Source: a virus. From it: a stretch of 40,454 nucleotides of DNA. The stretch covers positions 1 through 40,454 of IMG/VR virus record IMGVR_UViG_3300049893_001663, one strand, 5' to 3'. The position numbers and the translations under genes were made by a program. Under the pieces are notes generated by a model, which saw only the letters and a program-made list of their open reading frames with translations, made no database searches and had not been told where the DNA came from. Positions 22,595 to 30,836 of this stretch are shown piece by piece (the stretch's first letter is position 1; each line of letters opens with the position of its first letter).

Positions 22595-23845
22595 ATGGCT
22601 TACAAGACAAGAGAGCAGGCCCAAGACGAGCGTGAATCGCAAGGTTATGGTGACCAAGTCGAATTCAACGGTCAGCAGTATTGGACTCTGACTCCAGAGC
22701 AGGCCATAAACTGGGGTAAGCCAAGGCCTGGCGCAGAGGAAGACTTACATAAGTACATCACCAAATTGCCGGATGGGCGTGCCGCAGTTCCATTAAACAT
22801 CATGCAATATGCTGCCAAGTACAATAATCCCAGTTTTATTGACAAGATTGCCGGCCCTGGACTCGCGCTTGGGGCTGTCGGGCTTGGCAATCTCGCCTTC
22901 GGTGGCGGGCTAGGCGGCCTATTTGGCTCCGGCGCGGGCGCCGCAGAGAGCGGCCTATCCGCCGAGCTCGCAGCCGGCGGGAACGTGCCGTGGCAAGGAG
23001 CTGGAGCAGGAGGTGGAGGCTCCTATTTCGACCAACTTATGCAGAATATGAACCTCTCTGCTGCAGATCCTGGCCTTTCTACTGAGAACTGGATGTCGCG
23101 GGTTGCTGGACCAGAGGGAGGGGTTGACCCCTGGGGTGGAGTTGATAGTGCTGGTTCCGACGACCTTATGGGTTCTTCGGGACTCCCCTGGAACGAAGAT
23201 ATGGCATATTACGGCCCTGAGTCCGCTGGAACCCAACCCCCAGCTCCAGTGTTCGATAGATCCCGGCCCACCCAAGGCTTAATAGACTCTGTCCTCAACC
23301 CAGTAGCTGCGCAATTGGGCCTTAGCGTACCTGCACTTATGAAGATCATCGGCGCCGGGGCTGGTGGAGTTGCGTCATATGTCGGTGGGGAGAAGCAGAA
23401 GGATATCTCCCGGGACCTGATCAACATGACGGCTCCGGAGAGGGAGAAGTTCCGTTCGCTCAACAGGGCGGACTTTATGGAGCAGTATAGGCCGATTCTC
23501 GAGCGTGGGGCTGACATTCGTGGGAGGCAGTGGAGCCAGAACGTTGGCAACCCAGCGCTGAGTCCCAAGGCCATGATCGCTACAGATAGGGACTTGGCTG
23601 ACCTGTACGAGACCGCGTTTACGAATGAGCGGAAGCTGTATGGAGACTATGGGTTCAACACTCCGAGTATCGCTTCGGGATACAACAACCTGCTCAATGC
23701 GACGGCTGATCAGGCGAAGGGGGTGGGTGGAGCCATTGGATCGATCTTGGGAACAGTCGCAGGCTCTAGCCCGGTTAACCAGAGCCCAACAGATAGACTT
23801 CTCGCAATGATCGAGAACAACCCACAAATGTTCTTCCGGTCTTAG
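22595..23845 (+). CDS. Putative ejection (internal virion) protein 1 (416 aa)
   Basis: 416 residues. The N-terminal 90 residues are soluble (FNGQQYWTLTPEQAINWG), followed by a Gly/Ala-rich hydrophobic stretch (LALGAVGLGNLAFGGGLGGL) that could span or perturb a membrane. A second such segment lies near 250-262 and a third near 385-400. This mix and the place between tail and lysis genes match P22 gp7/gp20/gp16-type proteins injected with the DNA. No sequence-level family recognised. Confidence 0.6.
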   Translation: MAYKTREQAQDERESQGYGDQVEFNGQQYWTLTPEQAINWGKPRPGAEEDLHKYITKLPDGRAAVPLNIMQYAAKYNNPSFIDKIAGPGLALGAVGLGNLAFGGGLGGLFGSGAGAAESGLSAELAAGGNVPWQGAGAGGGGSYFDQLMQNMNLSAADPGLSTENWMSRVAGPEGGVDPWGGVDSAGSDDLMGSSGLPWNEDMAYYGPESAGTQPPAPVFDRSRPTQGLIDSVLNPVAAQLGLSVPALMKIIGAGAGGVASYVGGEKQKDISRDLINMTAPEREKFRSLNRADFMEQYRPILERGADIRGRQWSQNVGNPALSPKAMIATDRDLADLYETAFTNERKLYGDYGFNTPSIASGYNNLLNATADQAKGVGGAIGSILGTVAGSSPVNQSPTDRLLAMIENNPQMFFRS

Positions 23846-23854
23846 GAGATACAA

Positions 23855-25240
23855 ATGGCGACGCTAGAGAGTTCCTTGCTCAATGTTCCGATCCTCCGGG
23901 AAATGCTGGGGATGGAGCAGTATGAGCAGGGCAAGCAGGCGCGGGACCTTGAACAGACTTTGGGGATTCTCAGTTCCGTGGGGAAGCTTGCGGAGTTGCA
24001 GAACCTTCCCGCGAGACGGAGGTTGCTCGAGGCTCAGGCAACGGGGGAGGAGTTCAAGGTCGAGGATACACGAGGGTTGCGGGATCTTCAAGCTAGGCTC
24101 CCGGAGATCCTGGCCCGCGGGGACTCAGCGGAGATCCAGGCTGCGATAGCTCGGCTTGCACCTCAGCAATGGGTTGCCGGGCAATTCAAGAATCCTATGG
24201 AAGGGTTGCCAGATACTGTCAAGCTCCAAGAGATTCGGGACAGGTACGAGCAGAGCCCAGACCCGAGGCTTGCTCGTCGAGCAGCGGAACTCACGGGGCA
24301 GATAACCCAGCGGTCAACCTCGGATAAGCAACGGGCGGAGGCCGCGCTCATCGAGATGGGGACCCATCCATACATAGCTCGTGGATTGGTCAACGGGACT
24401 ATTATAGCAGTTACTCGGCCAGACGGAAGTCAGTATCTAGTCGACAAGAGAACCGCACAGCCGCCTGCGGTTCCTGGGGAGCCGGCGCCAGTGCCGGTAC
24501 CTGCGCCAGGAGCTGGAGCTGGAGCAGGGGCATCTCCCTATGCTGCTCTGCCCCCGCCGCCAGGAGGGACCCTGCTGAGTGCTCCAACAAAACCCCGTCA
24601 GTTACTAAACGAGGAGGCGCAACAGCTCGCTAAGCTCACGGCCGATAAGCAGATCCCAAAATTAGACCAAGCTACACAGGCTATTGAAGCTATTTTTGGG
24701 CAATTTCCCGAAGGGGATACTCCAGGACTAGGGTACGGGAAAACTACTAATCCCGTAGCTGGCGCTGTTTACGGCGGAATGAGTGCTCTTCCACCAAAGG
24801 TGTTCCCCGGCGCACAAAAGTTTGGCGAGCAAGCCCAAAGGAACAGAGCCAATGTCCAAAGGTGGGCTAACGTGCTTGTTAGAGAATCTGCCGGACTTGC
24901 CCAGACGAATACGGAGTTGGAGAATGCTAAAAATGAACTCCAAGCTAAAATGAGCGGTTCTGAGATCGACTTACGAAACGCTTTCAAAGATTGGAGAAAG
25001 GCCTTCCTGGCTACAAAAGCAAATATCTTTTCCGGGTTTGACCCACAAGTAGTTTATGAATATTACCAGAGACATAAAGCACCTGCGACCTTTACAGCGC
25101 CAGATCCAGAGTCAGCAAAGGAGCTAGCTTTAGAGCTAAAGCAACGTGGCTTCAACAATATCCGGGTCCAGGCAATAGAGCCTGAGGCCCCTCCCGCCGC
25201 TCGTCCGAAGGCAGAGGACTTCCTCCCACGGAGACGCTAA
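23855..25240 (+). CDS. Putative ejection (internal virion) protein 2 (461 aa)
   Basis: 461 residues, mainly helical and charged, with a Pro/Ala/Gly-rich linker at about 205-245 (PAPVPVPAPGAGAGAGASPY) between two helical halves. The N-half has LEQTLGILSSVGKLAELQNL; the C-half has NTELENAKNELQAKMSGSEI and ends in a small basic domain with ELKQRGFNNIRVQ. Position and composition suit an injected virion protein. The ribosome site AGGAG precedes the ATG. Confidence 0.6.
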   Translation: MATLESSLLNVPILREMLGMEQYEQGKQARDLEQTLGILSSVGKLAELQNLPARRRLLEAQATGEEFKVEDTRGLRDLQARLPEILARGDSAEIQAAIARLAPQQWVAGQFKNPMEGLPDTVKLQEIRDRYEQSPDPRLARRAAELTGQITQRSTSDKQRAEAALIEMGTHPYIARGLVNGTIIAVTRPDGSQYLVDKRTAQPPAVPGEPAPVPVPAPGAGAGAGASPYAALPPPPGGTLLSAPTKPRQLLNEEAQQLAKLTADKQIPKLDQATQAIEAIFGQFPEGDTPGLGYGKTTNPVAGAVYGGMSALPPKVFPGAQKFGEQAQRNRANVQRWANVLVRESAGLAQTNTELENAKNELQAKMSGSEIDLRNAFKDWRKAFLATKANIFSGFDPQVVYEYYQRHKAPATFTAPDPESAKELALELKQRGFNNIRVQAIEPEAPPAARPKAEDFLPRRR

Positions 25241-25241
25241 T

Positions 25242-27200
25242 ATGACACTCGAAGAACTCGCAGCGAAGACTGGGTATGACCTGGCGGGTGCCAAGGCAGC
25301 GGGCGTCCCGGAACAAGAGATTGTGCAATTCCTCTCTTCCGTCACCGAGGCGGCCCCAGAAACTGGGCCTACCCCCGGGCAGATGTTCCGGGAAACGGTA
25401 GGTCCGACCGTTCGGGCGGTGACTCGTGGGGCTACAGCGCTTAACGCCCTTGTGGGTGACGTGCCATTCCAGCTTGCCGGCCAAGGTCGGAGAAGTTCTG
25501 AGTCTGTGGAGAGGGCCCTCGAGAGCGCTGGCTTCCCGGCGCCACAGGATCCGGCGGCGCGCGTTGCGGAGGACATAGCCTCGGCTATGACTGGGACAAG
25601 TACAATTGCTGGCTTGGCCCGGGTAGCCCAACCAATGACTGAGATGGGCCGACGGATAGCTGAGGCTCTGTACTCGAGACTAGGGCTTCAACAGACGGCA
25701 GTAGCTGGTGGCGCAGCCGCAGCCGGGACGGTTCGCGAGTCCGGGGGCTCTCCGCTAGAGCAAGTGGCGGCTGGAGTCGGGACGAGCCTAGCTCCGGCGG
25801 TTGTGGCAGCTCCGGTGGCGAGGGGCTTGCAAGCAGTCACTGCCCGCAGAGCCGGCCCGGTGTATCGGGAGTTCCAAGCCGCGGGAGCCGCTCCCACCGT
25901 GGGGCAGGCGATGGATTTCGAGTTCCTCCAGGGCATGGAGAACCTCATAGCGAAGTTCCCCGGGGGAAAGGGAACCCTGCGACACTTCTTTAAAAAGCAG
26001 CAGGAAGATATCGGAGCGTTTACGCAGACAGGGGTGTCCGGGGAAGCAGCTGGACGGGCTATCCAGTCTGGGATTGAGGGACAGAAGAGTCTGACTCGGC
26101 CCCCACAAGGTGGGTTTCTCCAGCGTACGGCTGAGCAGTGGCAGAACCTCGACAGCCAGTTATCTAAGCTCATCAATCCACAGGCAGACATAGTGCCGAG
26201 CAATACTATGCAGACCTTGCAGAAGCTCACTGGTCGGGTGAACGAGCCAGCGATTAACGAGGTCCTCCAGAACCCAACAGTCGCGAGAATGCTCGAGGCT
26301 GTGCAAACAGCAGCTCCCGGGACACCAGCAGGGCCCGGAAGGCTCTCGTATCAGACTTTGGCCGAGATGAGAGAGAATATCGGGCAGAGATTGGAGCGTA
26401 GTGCGTTGACCGAGACCCTGGGGAAAGGAGAACTCAAAGCCCTTTATCGTGCTTTGTCAGAAGATATTCGAGGGATAGTTCAGGGATATGGCAAGCGAGC
26501 GGAAAACCTGTACAATCACAGGCAGAACCTTTGGGAAGGCCGGCAAGACCGGGTGGAGAAGATTCTGGAAAAAGTAGCTGGCCCCGGGAAGACTCCAGAA
26601 GACTCTTGGCAAGCTTTTGTTCCGAAGAACTCGGAAGAGGTCGCGAGGGTCCGTGGGGTTATGCGGAGCTTGCAACCAGACGAGCGGCAGATAGTGTCTG
26701 AAGCTATGATTGCGCGGATGGGTCGTGCTCCCACGGGGAAGCAAGACCCGACGGGGGAGAAGTTCTCAACGGAGAATTTTCTCAGCAATTGGGTGAGCAT
26801 GTCTGATGGGGCAAAGCAGATCCTGTTCACAGATCCCGGGACACGGAACTATCTCAACTCCGTTGCTGGAGTTTCGGGCCGACTGAGGGAAGCTGGGAAG
26901 GTAGGGAGTAGACTGGCGGAGTCTGCAGCTGCAGCTCCATATGGTTTAGCTATTCTTGCGTTAATGCAGCATTTTGCTTTAGCGACCCTCGCCCCGCTCA
27001 CGGCGTTCCAAGGGGCAAAGCTCCTCACGAACCAGAACTTCGTCAAGTGGCTCTCGGGAATGGAGGGAGTCCAACCGAGTGCCATCCCTGGGCGGATGGT
27101 TCGACTTTCTCAGATCTACCAGCAATCTCGAGACCCAGAAACCCGCGAGGCACTATCCGCATACGTCAAGGGTCTTAACGAGGCCCAAGGAGAGCCATAA
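25242..27200 (+). CDS. Putative ejection (internal virion) protein 3 (652 aa)
   Basis: 652 residues. Long helical protein with Ala-rich amphipathic segments (AVAGGAAAAGTVRESGG, SLAPAVVAAPVARGLQAV) and a hydrophobic helix near 560-590 (YGLAILALMQHFALATLAPL). The middle resembles long internal virion proteins that cross the periplasm, e.g. AAGAAPTVGQAMDFEFLQGM. It starts two bases after the previous stop and overlaps the next ATG by one base (TAATG). Confidence 0.62.
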   Translation: MTLEELAAKTGYDLAGAKAAGVPEQEIVQFLSSVTEAAPETGPTPGQMFRETVGPTVRAVTRGATALNALVGDVPFQLAGQGRRSSESVERALESAGFPAPQDPAARVAEDIASAMTGTSTIAGLARVAQPMTEMGRRIAEALYSRLGLQQTAVAGGAAAAGTVRESGGSPLEQVAAGVGTSLAPAVVAAPVARGLQAVTARRAGPVYREFQAAGAAPTVGQAMDFEFLQGMENLIAKFPGGKGTLRHFFKKQQEDIGAFTQTGVSGEAAGRAIQSGIEGQKSLTRPPQGGFLQRTAEQWQNLDSQLSKLINPQADIVPSNTMQTLQKLTGRVNEPAINEVLQNPTVARMLEAVQTAAPGTPAGPGRLSYQTLAEMRENIGQRLERSALTETLGKGELKALYRALSEDIRGIVQGYGKRAENLYNHRQNLWEGRQDRVEKILEKVAGPGKTPEDSWQAFVPKNSEEVARVRGVMRSLQPDERQIVSEAMIARMGRAPTGKQDPTGEKFSTENFLSNWVSMSDGAKQILFTDPGTRNYLNSVAGVSGRLREAGKVGSRLAESAAAAPYGLAILALMQHFALATLAPLTAFQGAKLLTNQNFVKWLSGMEGVQPSAIPGRMVRLSQIYQQSRDPETREALSAYVKGLNEAQGEP

Positions 27201-28210
27201 TGGCTGAGTACGACTCCCCAGTTGGTGTGATTCCCAAGCTCATGGCCGCTGCGCATCGGCGGCAAAGTCGCAAAGGCCGGCCTCCGGCAGACGAGGGCTC
27301 TCTGCCGCTAGAGCGAGAAGCGACGAAAGCCGAGCGCGGGCGGGCCTCGCTTACGCAACAGGAGATCGATGCTGCGGAGAGACCAAATCCGCTGGATATC
27401 TTGCTTGGGGGGATTGGCCCGTCGCAGGCGATGTTGCTGGGACTGGGTGCAAAGCTTGCTCCGACGGGGAGGATTGAGCGGGCGATGGAGTTGCTGGACA
27501 AGGGGGTCGACCCAGCGGCGGTATATGCTGCAACGAGTTCCCAAGGGCGGTTGCCGGGGATCAGTCGAGGGGCGGAGGGCAAAGCTCGATGGGAGATCAC
27601 GGATACTCCGGCGAGAATGAGTTTCCCCCCGAGAGGTGGGAAGTGGAATCTTGAGGACTTTCTTGATCACCCAGAACTCTACGCGAATATACCAGATTTG
27701 CGGGGGATGAAACTACAGATTGAGCCGAGTCGAACTCGCTTTGCTGGTCAATATGACCCAAGGAAAGACGAGATCTTTATTCAAGGGACAGAAGGGTACT
27801 TTAAAAAGACCCTTCCTCATGAAGTTGGGCACGCGATTCAGGAAAGGGAAAACTTTGCTCGTGGGGGCAACGTCGAGATGTGGCCAGAAATTCTTAGAGA
27901 AAACCTCGGTCAAAAGATGGCTCGTCTTGTTGGGATGAGGCAGCAAGGGCAAGAGCGTGGAGTTGACCTCCAGAAACTTATGCAAACCCCTGGGTATAAG
28001 AAGCTACAAGAGGAGATTCGACGGATTTCTGAGGTTGGCGATGATTCACGAGAGCTTGAGCGACTCTATCGTAGGCTGGCGGGAGAGGTTGAAGCTCGAA
28101 ACCTCACAACCAGGTGGAATATGGATCTTGGACAAAGGGCTAAAACTCCACCTTGGTTGACGGAGGAGTCGAATATCCCCCGTGAAAGGCAACTTATCTT
28201 AATGAGGTAG
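27200..28210 (+). CDS. Internal virion protein with HExxH metallopeptidase-like domain (LPD23-like)
   Basis: 336 residues. The C-terminal half carries KKTLPHEVGHAIQERENFAR, a zinc-metallopeptidase-like HExxH (His207, Glu208, His211), and YRRLAGEVEARNLTTR (Glu296/Glu298), which would supply the third ligand. I recognise this pair from the metallopeptidase-like 'large polyvalent protein associated' domain 23 found in phage and mobile-element polyvalent proteins. The N-terminal half is helical with a weakly hydrophobic segment (DILLGGIGPSQAMLLGLGAK). As last gene of the ejection set it is probably delivered with DNA and may act on cell wall or host proteins. Activity is inferred. Confidence 0.7.
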   Translation: MAEYDSPVGVIPKLMAAAHRRQSRKGRPPADEGSLPLEREATKAERGRASLTQQEIDAAERPNPLDILLGGIGPSQAMLLGLGAKLAPTGRIERAMELLDKGVDPAAVYAATSSQGRLPGISRGAEGKARWEITDTPARMSFPPRGGKWNLEDFLDHPELYANIPDLRGMKLQIEPSRTRFAGQYDPRKDEIFIQGTEGYFKKTLPHEVGHAIQERENFARGGNVEMWPEILRENLGQKMARLVGMRQQGQERGVDLQKLMQTPGYKKLQEEIRRISEVGDDSRELERLYRRLAGEVEARNLTTRWNMDLGQRAKTPPWLTEESNIPRERQLILMR

Positions 28211-28252
28211 AAGTTGAGGGACAGTACCAGAGAGAAAAAGAAAGGAAGCTTC

Positions 28253-28555
28253 ATGCAGATTAACGAAGGCGGTATGTTCCAGGAAATTATCTCGGCTATA
28301 GTCGCCGCCGCCGTTGGTGGCGTTGCTTGGGCTATTCGTAACACGTATGGGAGGATCAGGAAATTGGAGGATTGCACCGTGCGCAAGTCAGAGTTTGAAG
28401 AACTTGAAAAGTCTGCCGTCAAACACGAGGTTTTTGACGAGCGGATGGAACGTGCTGAGACCGATCGCCGAGAGATGCGCGAGGGGATTGTGAAACTGTT
28501 TGATAAAATTGATGAGATCAAGACGATTCTGATCAAGCAGAACACGGACGGCTGA
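28253..28555 (+). CDS. Small membrane protein with coiled coil (putative holin-like)
   Basis: 100 residues from the ATG at 28253 (GGAAG upstream). One membrane helix near residues 9-28 (IISAIVAAAVGGVAWAI), then a charged coiled coil (FEELEKSAVKHEVFDERMER) to the end. It lies two bases before the lysozyme gene, so a holin or holin-regulator role is likely by context. A single N-terminal helix with a long cytoplasmic coil would be an unusual holin. Confidence 0.6.
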   Translation: MQINEGGMFQEIISAIVAAAVGGVAWAIRNTYGRIRKLEDCTVRKSEFEELEKSAVKHEVFDERMERAETDRREMREGIVKLFDKIDEIKTILIKQNTDG

Positions 28556-28557
28556 CT

Positions 28558-29025
28558 ATGATCAAGCGCGATCGGATCATTATCTCTGCACTGGCTTTCA
28601 GCGCGGTTGGTTTCGTTTCGCTCGTGCAGTATGAGGGCTATACCGACAAGGCGGTTATCCCCATTCCTGGTGACGTTCCAACAATCGGCTTCGGCACTAC
28701 GGAAGGCGTGAAGATGGGAGACACGATCACGCCACCGCGCGCGTTGCAGCGGGCCTTGACGAACCTCGAAAAGTTTGAGGGCGCATTAAGGCGCTGCGTC
28801 AAGGTTCCGCTGCATCAATACGAGTACGATGTCTATGTCTCGCTGAGCTACAACATCGGCGAAAATGCTTTCTGCGGGAGCACCCTTGTTGCCAAGCTCA
28901 ACGCTGAGGACTATGCCGGTGCCTGCGCGGAGCTCAGCCGCTGGGTGTATTCTGGCGGGCAACGCATCCAGGGACTCGTCAACCGTCGCGCGAAAGAGCG
29001 CGCACAATGTGAGGGCGCATCATGA
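28558..29025 (+). CDS. Endolysin: R-type lysozyme (GH24) with SAR-type N-terminal anchor
   Basis: 155 residues, normal for P21/R21-type lysozymes. Residues 7-23 (IIISALAFSAVGFVSLV) are a weakly hydrophobic signal-arrest-release helix rich in Ala/Ser/Gly. Catalytic Glu26 follows at YEGYTD, with GDVPTIGFGTT completing the GH24 active site (Thr42 and a nearby Asp). NIGENAFCGSTL and GLVNRRAKERAQC are family signatures. It cleaves peptidoglycan once released from the membrane. The stop overlaps the next start (ATGA). Confidence 0.93.
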   Translation: MIKRDRIIISALAFSAVGFVSLVQYEGYTDKAVIPIPGDVPTIGFGTTEGVKMGDTITPPRALQRALTNLEKFEGALRRCVKVPLHQYEYDVYVSLSYNIGENAFCGSTLVAKLNAEDYAGACAELSRWVYSGGQRIQGLVNRRAKERAQCEGAS

Positions 29026-29150
29026 TCGAATTCCTAATCGGGCTCGCCATCGGCGGCGCGCTCGTCATTCACGCAGTACGCCGATACCTTAACCGTGAGG
29101 GTAAAGTCGCGGATCTCGTTCGCCGGGTAACCGGAGCTATCAAGGAGTAA
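29022..29150 (+). CDS. Tiny membrane protein in the lysis cassette (42 aa)
   Basis: 42 residues: a membrane helix (FLIGLAIGGALVIHAV) followed by a basic amphipathic tail (RRYLNREGKVADLVRRVTG). ATGA overlap with the lysozyme stop fixes the start. By size and place it could be a second holin/antiholin or a pinholin-like protein; unproven. Confidence 0.62.
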   Translation: MIEFLIGLAIGGALVIHAVRRYLNREGKVADLVRRVTGAIKE

Positions 29151-29154
29151 GACA

Positions 29155-29691
29155 ATGGCACAAGCAGAAAGTGGCGTACCAGCCAAGACCGTGGTGCATA
29201 CCACGCTAAACCTCAACGTGCGGGATCTGTGGTACAGATTTCAGCGGACAATTGAGGAGATGGTGTTGTCTGGATCGAGCAATGTCGCATCACATATGCG
29301 AGACGACGACTATAAGCGGATGCAGCAGAACTTGAAATACATCCGTGACGCTGCAATCGTCGCTACATCGGCTCCGCAACTCGATACACCATTTACGTTG
29401 ACTCGCGAGTACGCATTAGAGCATTGGTTCGATGACAAGCGCATGCTTGAGAACGACGACATGGACACAATCAAGACCATGCTCGTTACTGCGAGGGATG
29501 GGCTCGCACTATCGGCACAGAGCAACCGCTTGCCGAACCGGCTGCACATTCCTGATGGCGAGCGCCTAATCGCGATGCTCGACGCGATTGATACGCATGT
29601 ACAAAAGGTGACGTTGGAAAATTCCCCTATGGATTTTCCGCAGACATCACCGACGAGAGAGGTATCGCCAGCGGGTCGCACGGGAATCTAA
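29155..29691 (+). CDS. Hypothetical late protein (178 aa)
   Basis: 178 residues, mostly helical: LNLNVRDLWYRFQRTIEEMV, DDDYKRMQQNLKYIRDAAIV, DDMDTIKTMLVTARDGLALS. No membrane segment or enzymatic motif. It sits inside the lysis cassette. The C-terminal 30 residues are Pro/Ser/Thr-rich and probably disordered. Confidence 0.62.
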   Translation: MAQAESGVPAKTVVHTTLNLNVRDLWYRFQRTIEEMVLSGSSNVASHMRDDDYKRMQQNLKYIRDAAIVATSAPQLDTPFTLTREYALEHWFDDKRMLENDDMDTIKTMLVTARDGLALSAQSNRLPNRLHIPDGERLIAMLDAIDTHVQKVTLENSPMDFPQTSPTREVSPAGRTGI

Positions 29692-29754
29692 ATGCCGCGC
29701 TGGGAATACGAGCAGCAACTACCACAACTATTTCGTCAACCGAAGGGGATTACC

Positions 29755-29943
29755 ATGCAAGAACCATTAAGCGTATCAATCAGCGTCAGCGTAAAAGACG
29801 CATCCGGCGCCGTCGTGTATTCAGCCGAGCACTGCTGGGCCGGCATGTCCGAAAAGTCGGAGGTCGAGTTTCTCGCGGCCTTACACAACGCCGTAACCGA
29901 TCTGGGTAGGGCGAAAGCGGCGGGGAAGTCGAAGCCCGCCTAG
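29755..29943 (+). CDS. Small hypothetical protein (62 aa), possibly extended by a -1 frame
   Basis: 62 residues starting MQEPLSVSISVSVKDASGAV: a beta-strand N-half then a helix (EFLAALHNAVTDLGRAKAAG). The ATG at 29755 is chosen for its AAGGGG ribosome site over an in-frame ATG at 29692. The stop at 29941-29943 is followed, in the -1 frame, by coding-like sequence (see 29910-30014). Function unknown. Confidence 0.55.
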   Translation: MQEPLSVSISVSVKDASGAVVYSAEHCWAGMSEKSEVEFLAALHNAVTDLGRAKAAGKSKPA

Positions 29944-30014
29944 ACCGGATCGAGGAGTTGCTAACCGAGCTCGTGGCCATTCTCGCAGGCTACCGTGGGA
30001 CTGATCCTAGCTAA
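29910..30014 (+). other. Coding-like -1 frame segment after the 62-aa gene
   Basis: Open from a TAG at 29907 to TAA at 30012, this frame reads GESGGEVEARLDRIEELLTE then LVAILAGYRGTDPS, a plausible amphipathic helix. It has no ATG. It overlaps the tail of the 62-aa gene and the start of the i-spanin. Either a frameshifted C-terminus of the upstream gene (programmed, or by an assembly indel) or chance. Confidence 0.35.
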
Positions 30015-30366
30015 CTGGCGCATCTTCGGCGTGCTGGCCATCCTCCTGGTGGCCGGCGCTGCCGTGGGTGTCAGCCGCTACCAGCTCGCACTATGCGAGG
30101 TCAGATATATGCGGCTGATGGTCGAGTACAAGGGTCTCGTGAGCAGAGCAGAGGAACAGAACCGCGCCGTCGAGGCGCTAGAGCAGGCGGCCAAGGAAGC
30201 AGCCGCACGGGCTCGCCAGGCGCGCGAGGCTGCGGCCAAGACCGTGCGGATAGCCGAGGGTAAGGCTGCGTCACTGGAACGCGCTCTGAGTGCTCCTCGT
30301 GCGACGTCAGAGTGCCCTGCTGGCGATGCGGTTAGGGTGGTGAGGGCGGATCTTGCTGCTCAGTAG
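29995..30366 (+). CDS. i-spanin (Rz-like inner-membrane lysis protein)
   Basis: 123 residues, GTG start. One N-terminal membrane helix (IFGVLAILLVAGAAVGV) at about 10-27, then a periplasmic coiled coil rich in Ala/Glu/Arg (NRAVEALEQAAKEAAARARQ) and a short conserved-looking end SECPAGDAVRVVRADL. This is the layout of Rz-type i-spanins, which with the o-spanin fuse inner and outer membranes at lysis. The o-spanin does not follow directly: a minus-strand cassette lies between. The 3' end overlaps the convergent gene at 30332 by 35 bases. Confidence 0.78.
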   Translation: MGLILANWRIFGVLAILLVAGAAVGVSRYQLALCEVRYMRLMVEYKGLVSRAEEQNRAVEALEQAAKEAAARARQAREAAAKTVRIAEGKAASLERALSAPRATSECPAGDAVRVVRADLAAQ

Positions 30367-30550
30367 CCGATATTTTTTCGCTGACCTCCCATACCGGCAT
30401 GGCTGTTAGCATCTCGGATCCATTGTCCATGGTAATTCTAGTCCCGCGCGTTCCGTTATATTCGACGGCTTCCCAATGGTTGATCTTGTCAGCAATCACA
30501 AAAAAATCTTTCGAGTTTACGTCGTATCCCAGGAACCTTAAAACTCTCAT
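30332..30550 (-). CDS. Small hypothetical protein of the minus-strand cassette (72 aa)
   Basis: 72 residues starting MRVLRFLGYDVNSKDFFVIA. Compact and mixed, with GTRGTRITMDNGSEM and an acidic/Pro-rich tail. The ATG at 30550 has AAAGGA upstream; in-frame extension to 30628 runs antisense to the o-spanin remnant and is rejected. Last gene of the cassette, 13 bases after the previous stop. Confidence 0.58.
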   Translation of the reverse strand: MRVLRFLGYDVNSKDFFVIADKINHWEAVEYNGTRGTRITMDNGSEMLTAMPVWEVSEKISATEQQDPPSPP

Positions 30551-30551
30551 T
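30539..30551. repeat. 13-bp direct repeat TAAAACTCTCATT, copy 1
   Basis: Identical to 30825-30837, 286 bp away. Each copy contains the start codon region (minus strand ATGAGAGTTTTA) of one of the two small cassette genes. The pair brackets the o-spanin remnant and the 90-aa gene, so it could mark a recombination or insertion junction. Confidence 0.5.
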
Positions 30552-30650
30552 GCTAGTATCCTTTCATTCGCGTTGCTCGCCGGCTGTGCTACTCCCGACC
30601 CCATCATTGTGCGCATCATTCCAATCAATCAAAGAGCCTCTAGCTCGTAA
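30541..30650 (+). pseudogene. Remnant of an o-spanin (Rz1-like) lipoprotein gene
   Basis: The plus strand reads LKTLIASILSFALLAGCATP then DPIIVRIIPINQ and stops at 30650. Compare the intact o-spanin at 31651 (LLLSGCATPEPITVRV). The lipobox LLAGC and the next residues match, and DNA similarity is visible around 30580-30615. There is no nearby in-frame ATG, and the sequence breaks off after about 20 mature residues. It lies antisense to the end of the minus-strand gene 30564-30836. Probably a decayed copy left by rearrangement; a short functional Rz1 with a non-ATG start cannot be excluded. Confidence 0.5.
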
Positions 30651-30836
30651 TTCATACCCTCCACGATCAGATGTATCCCAATGCACTTCGACATATTTTG
30701 CCAGTTCATTTACTAACCTTTGTCGTACCATGGACTCGCAATGTTTGGTCATAGCAAGGGTGCCTTCCTGGTTGAGACTATCGACGATGTCTTGGCTAAT
30801 CCATTGCACGACGTTTGCGCTACCTAAAACTCTCAT
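30564..30836 (-). CDS. Small hypothetical protein of the minus-strand cassette (90 aa)
   Basis: 90 residues starting MRVLGSANVVQWISQDIVDS. The middle has RQRLVNELAKYVEVHWDTSD. GGAGA lies 7 bases before the ATG. The start overlaps the DHH gene end by 17 bases. The last 20 codons are antisense to the o-spanin remnant, so the C-terminus may be secondarily acquired. No family recognised. Confidence 0.55.
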   Translation of the reverse strand: MRVLGSANVVQWISQDIVDSLNQEGTLAMTKHCESMVRQRLVNELAKYVEVHWDTSDRGGYELRARGSLIDWNDAHNDGVGSSTAGEQRE

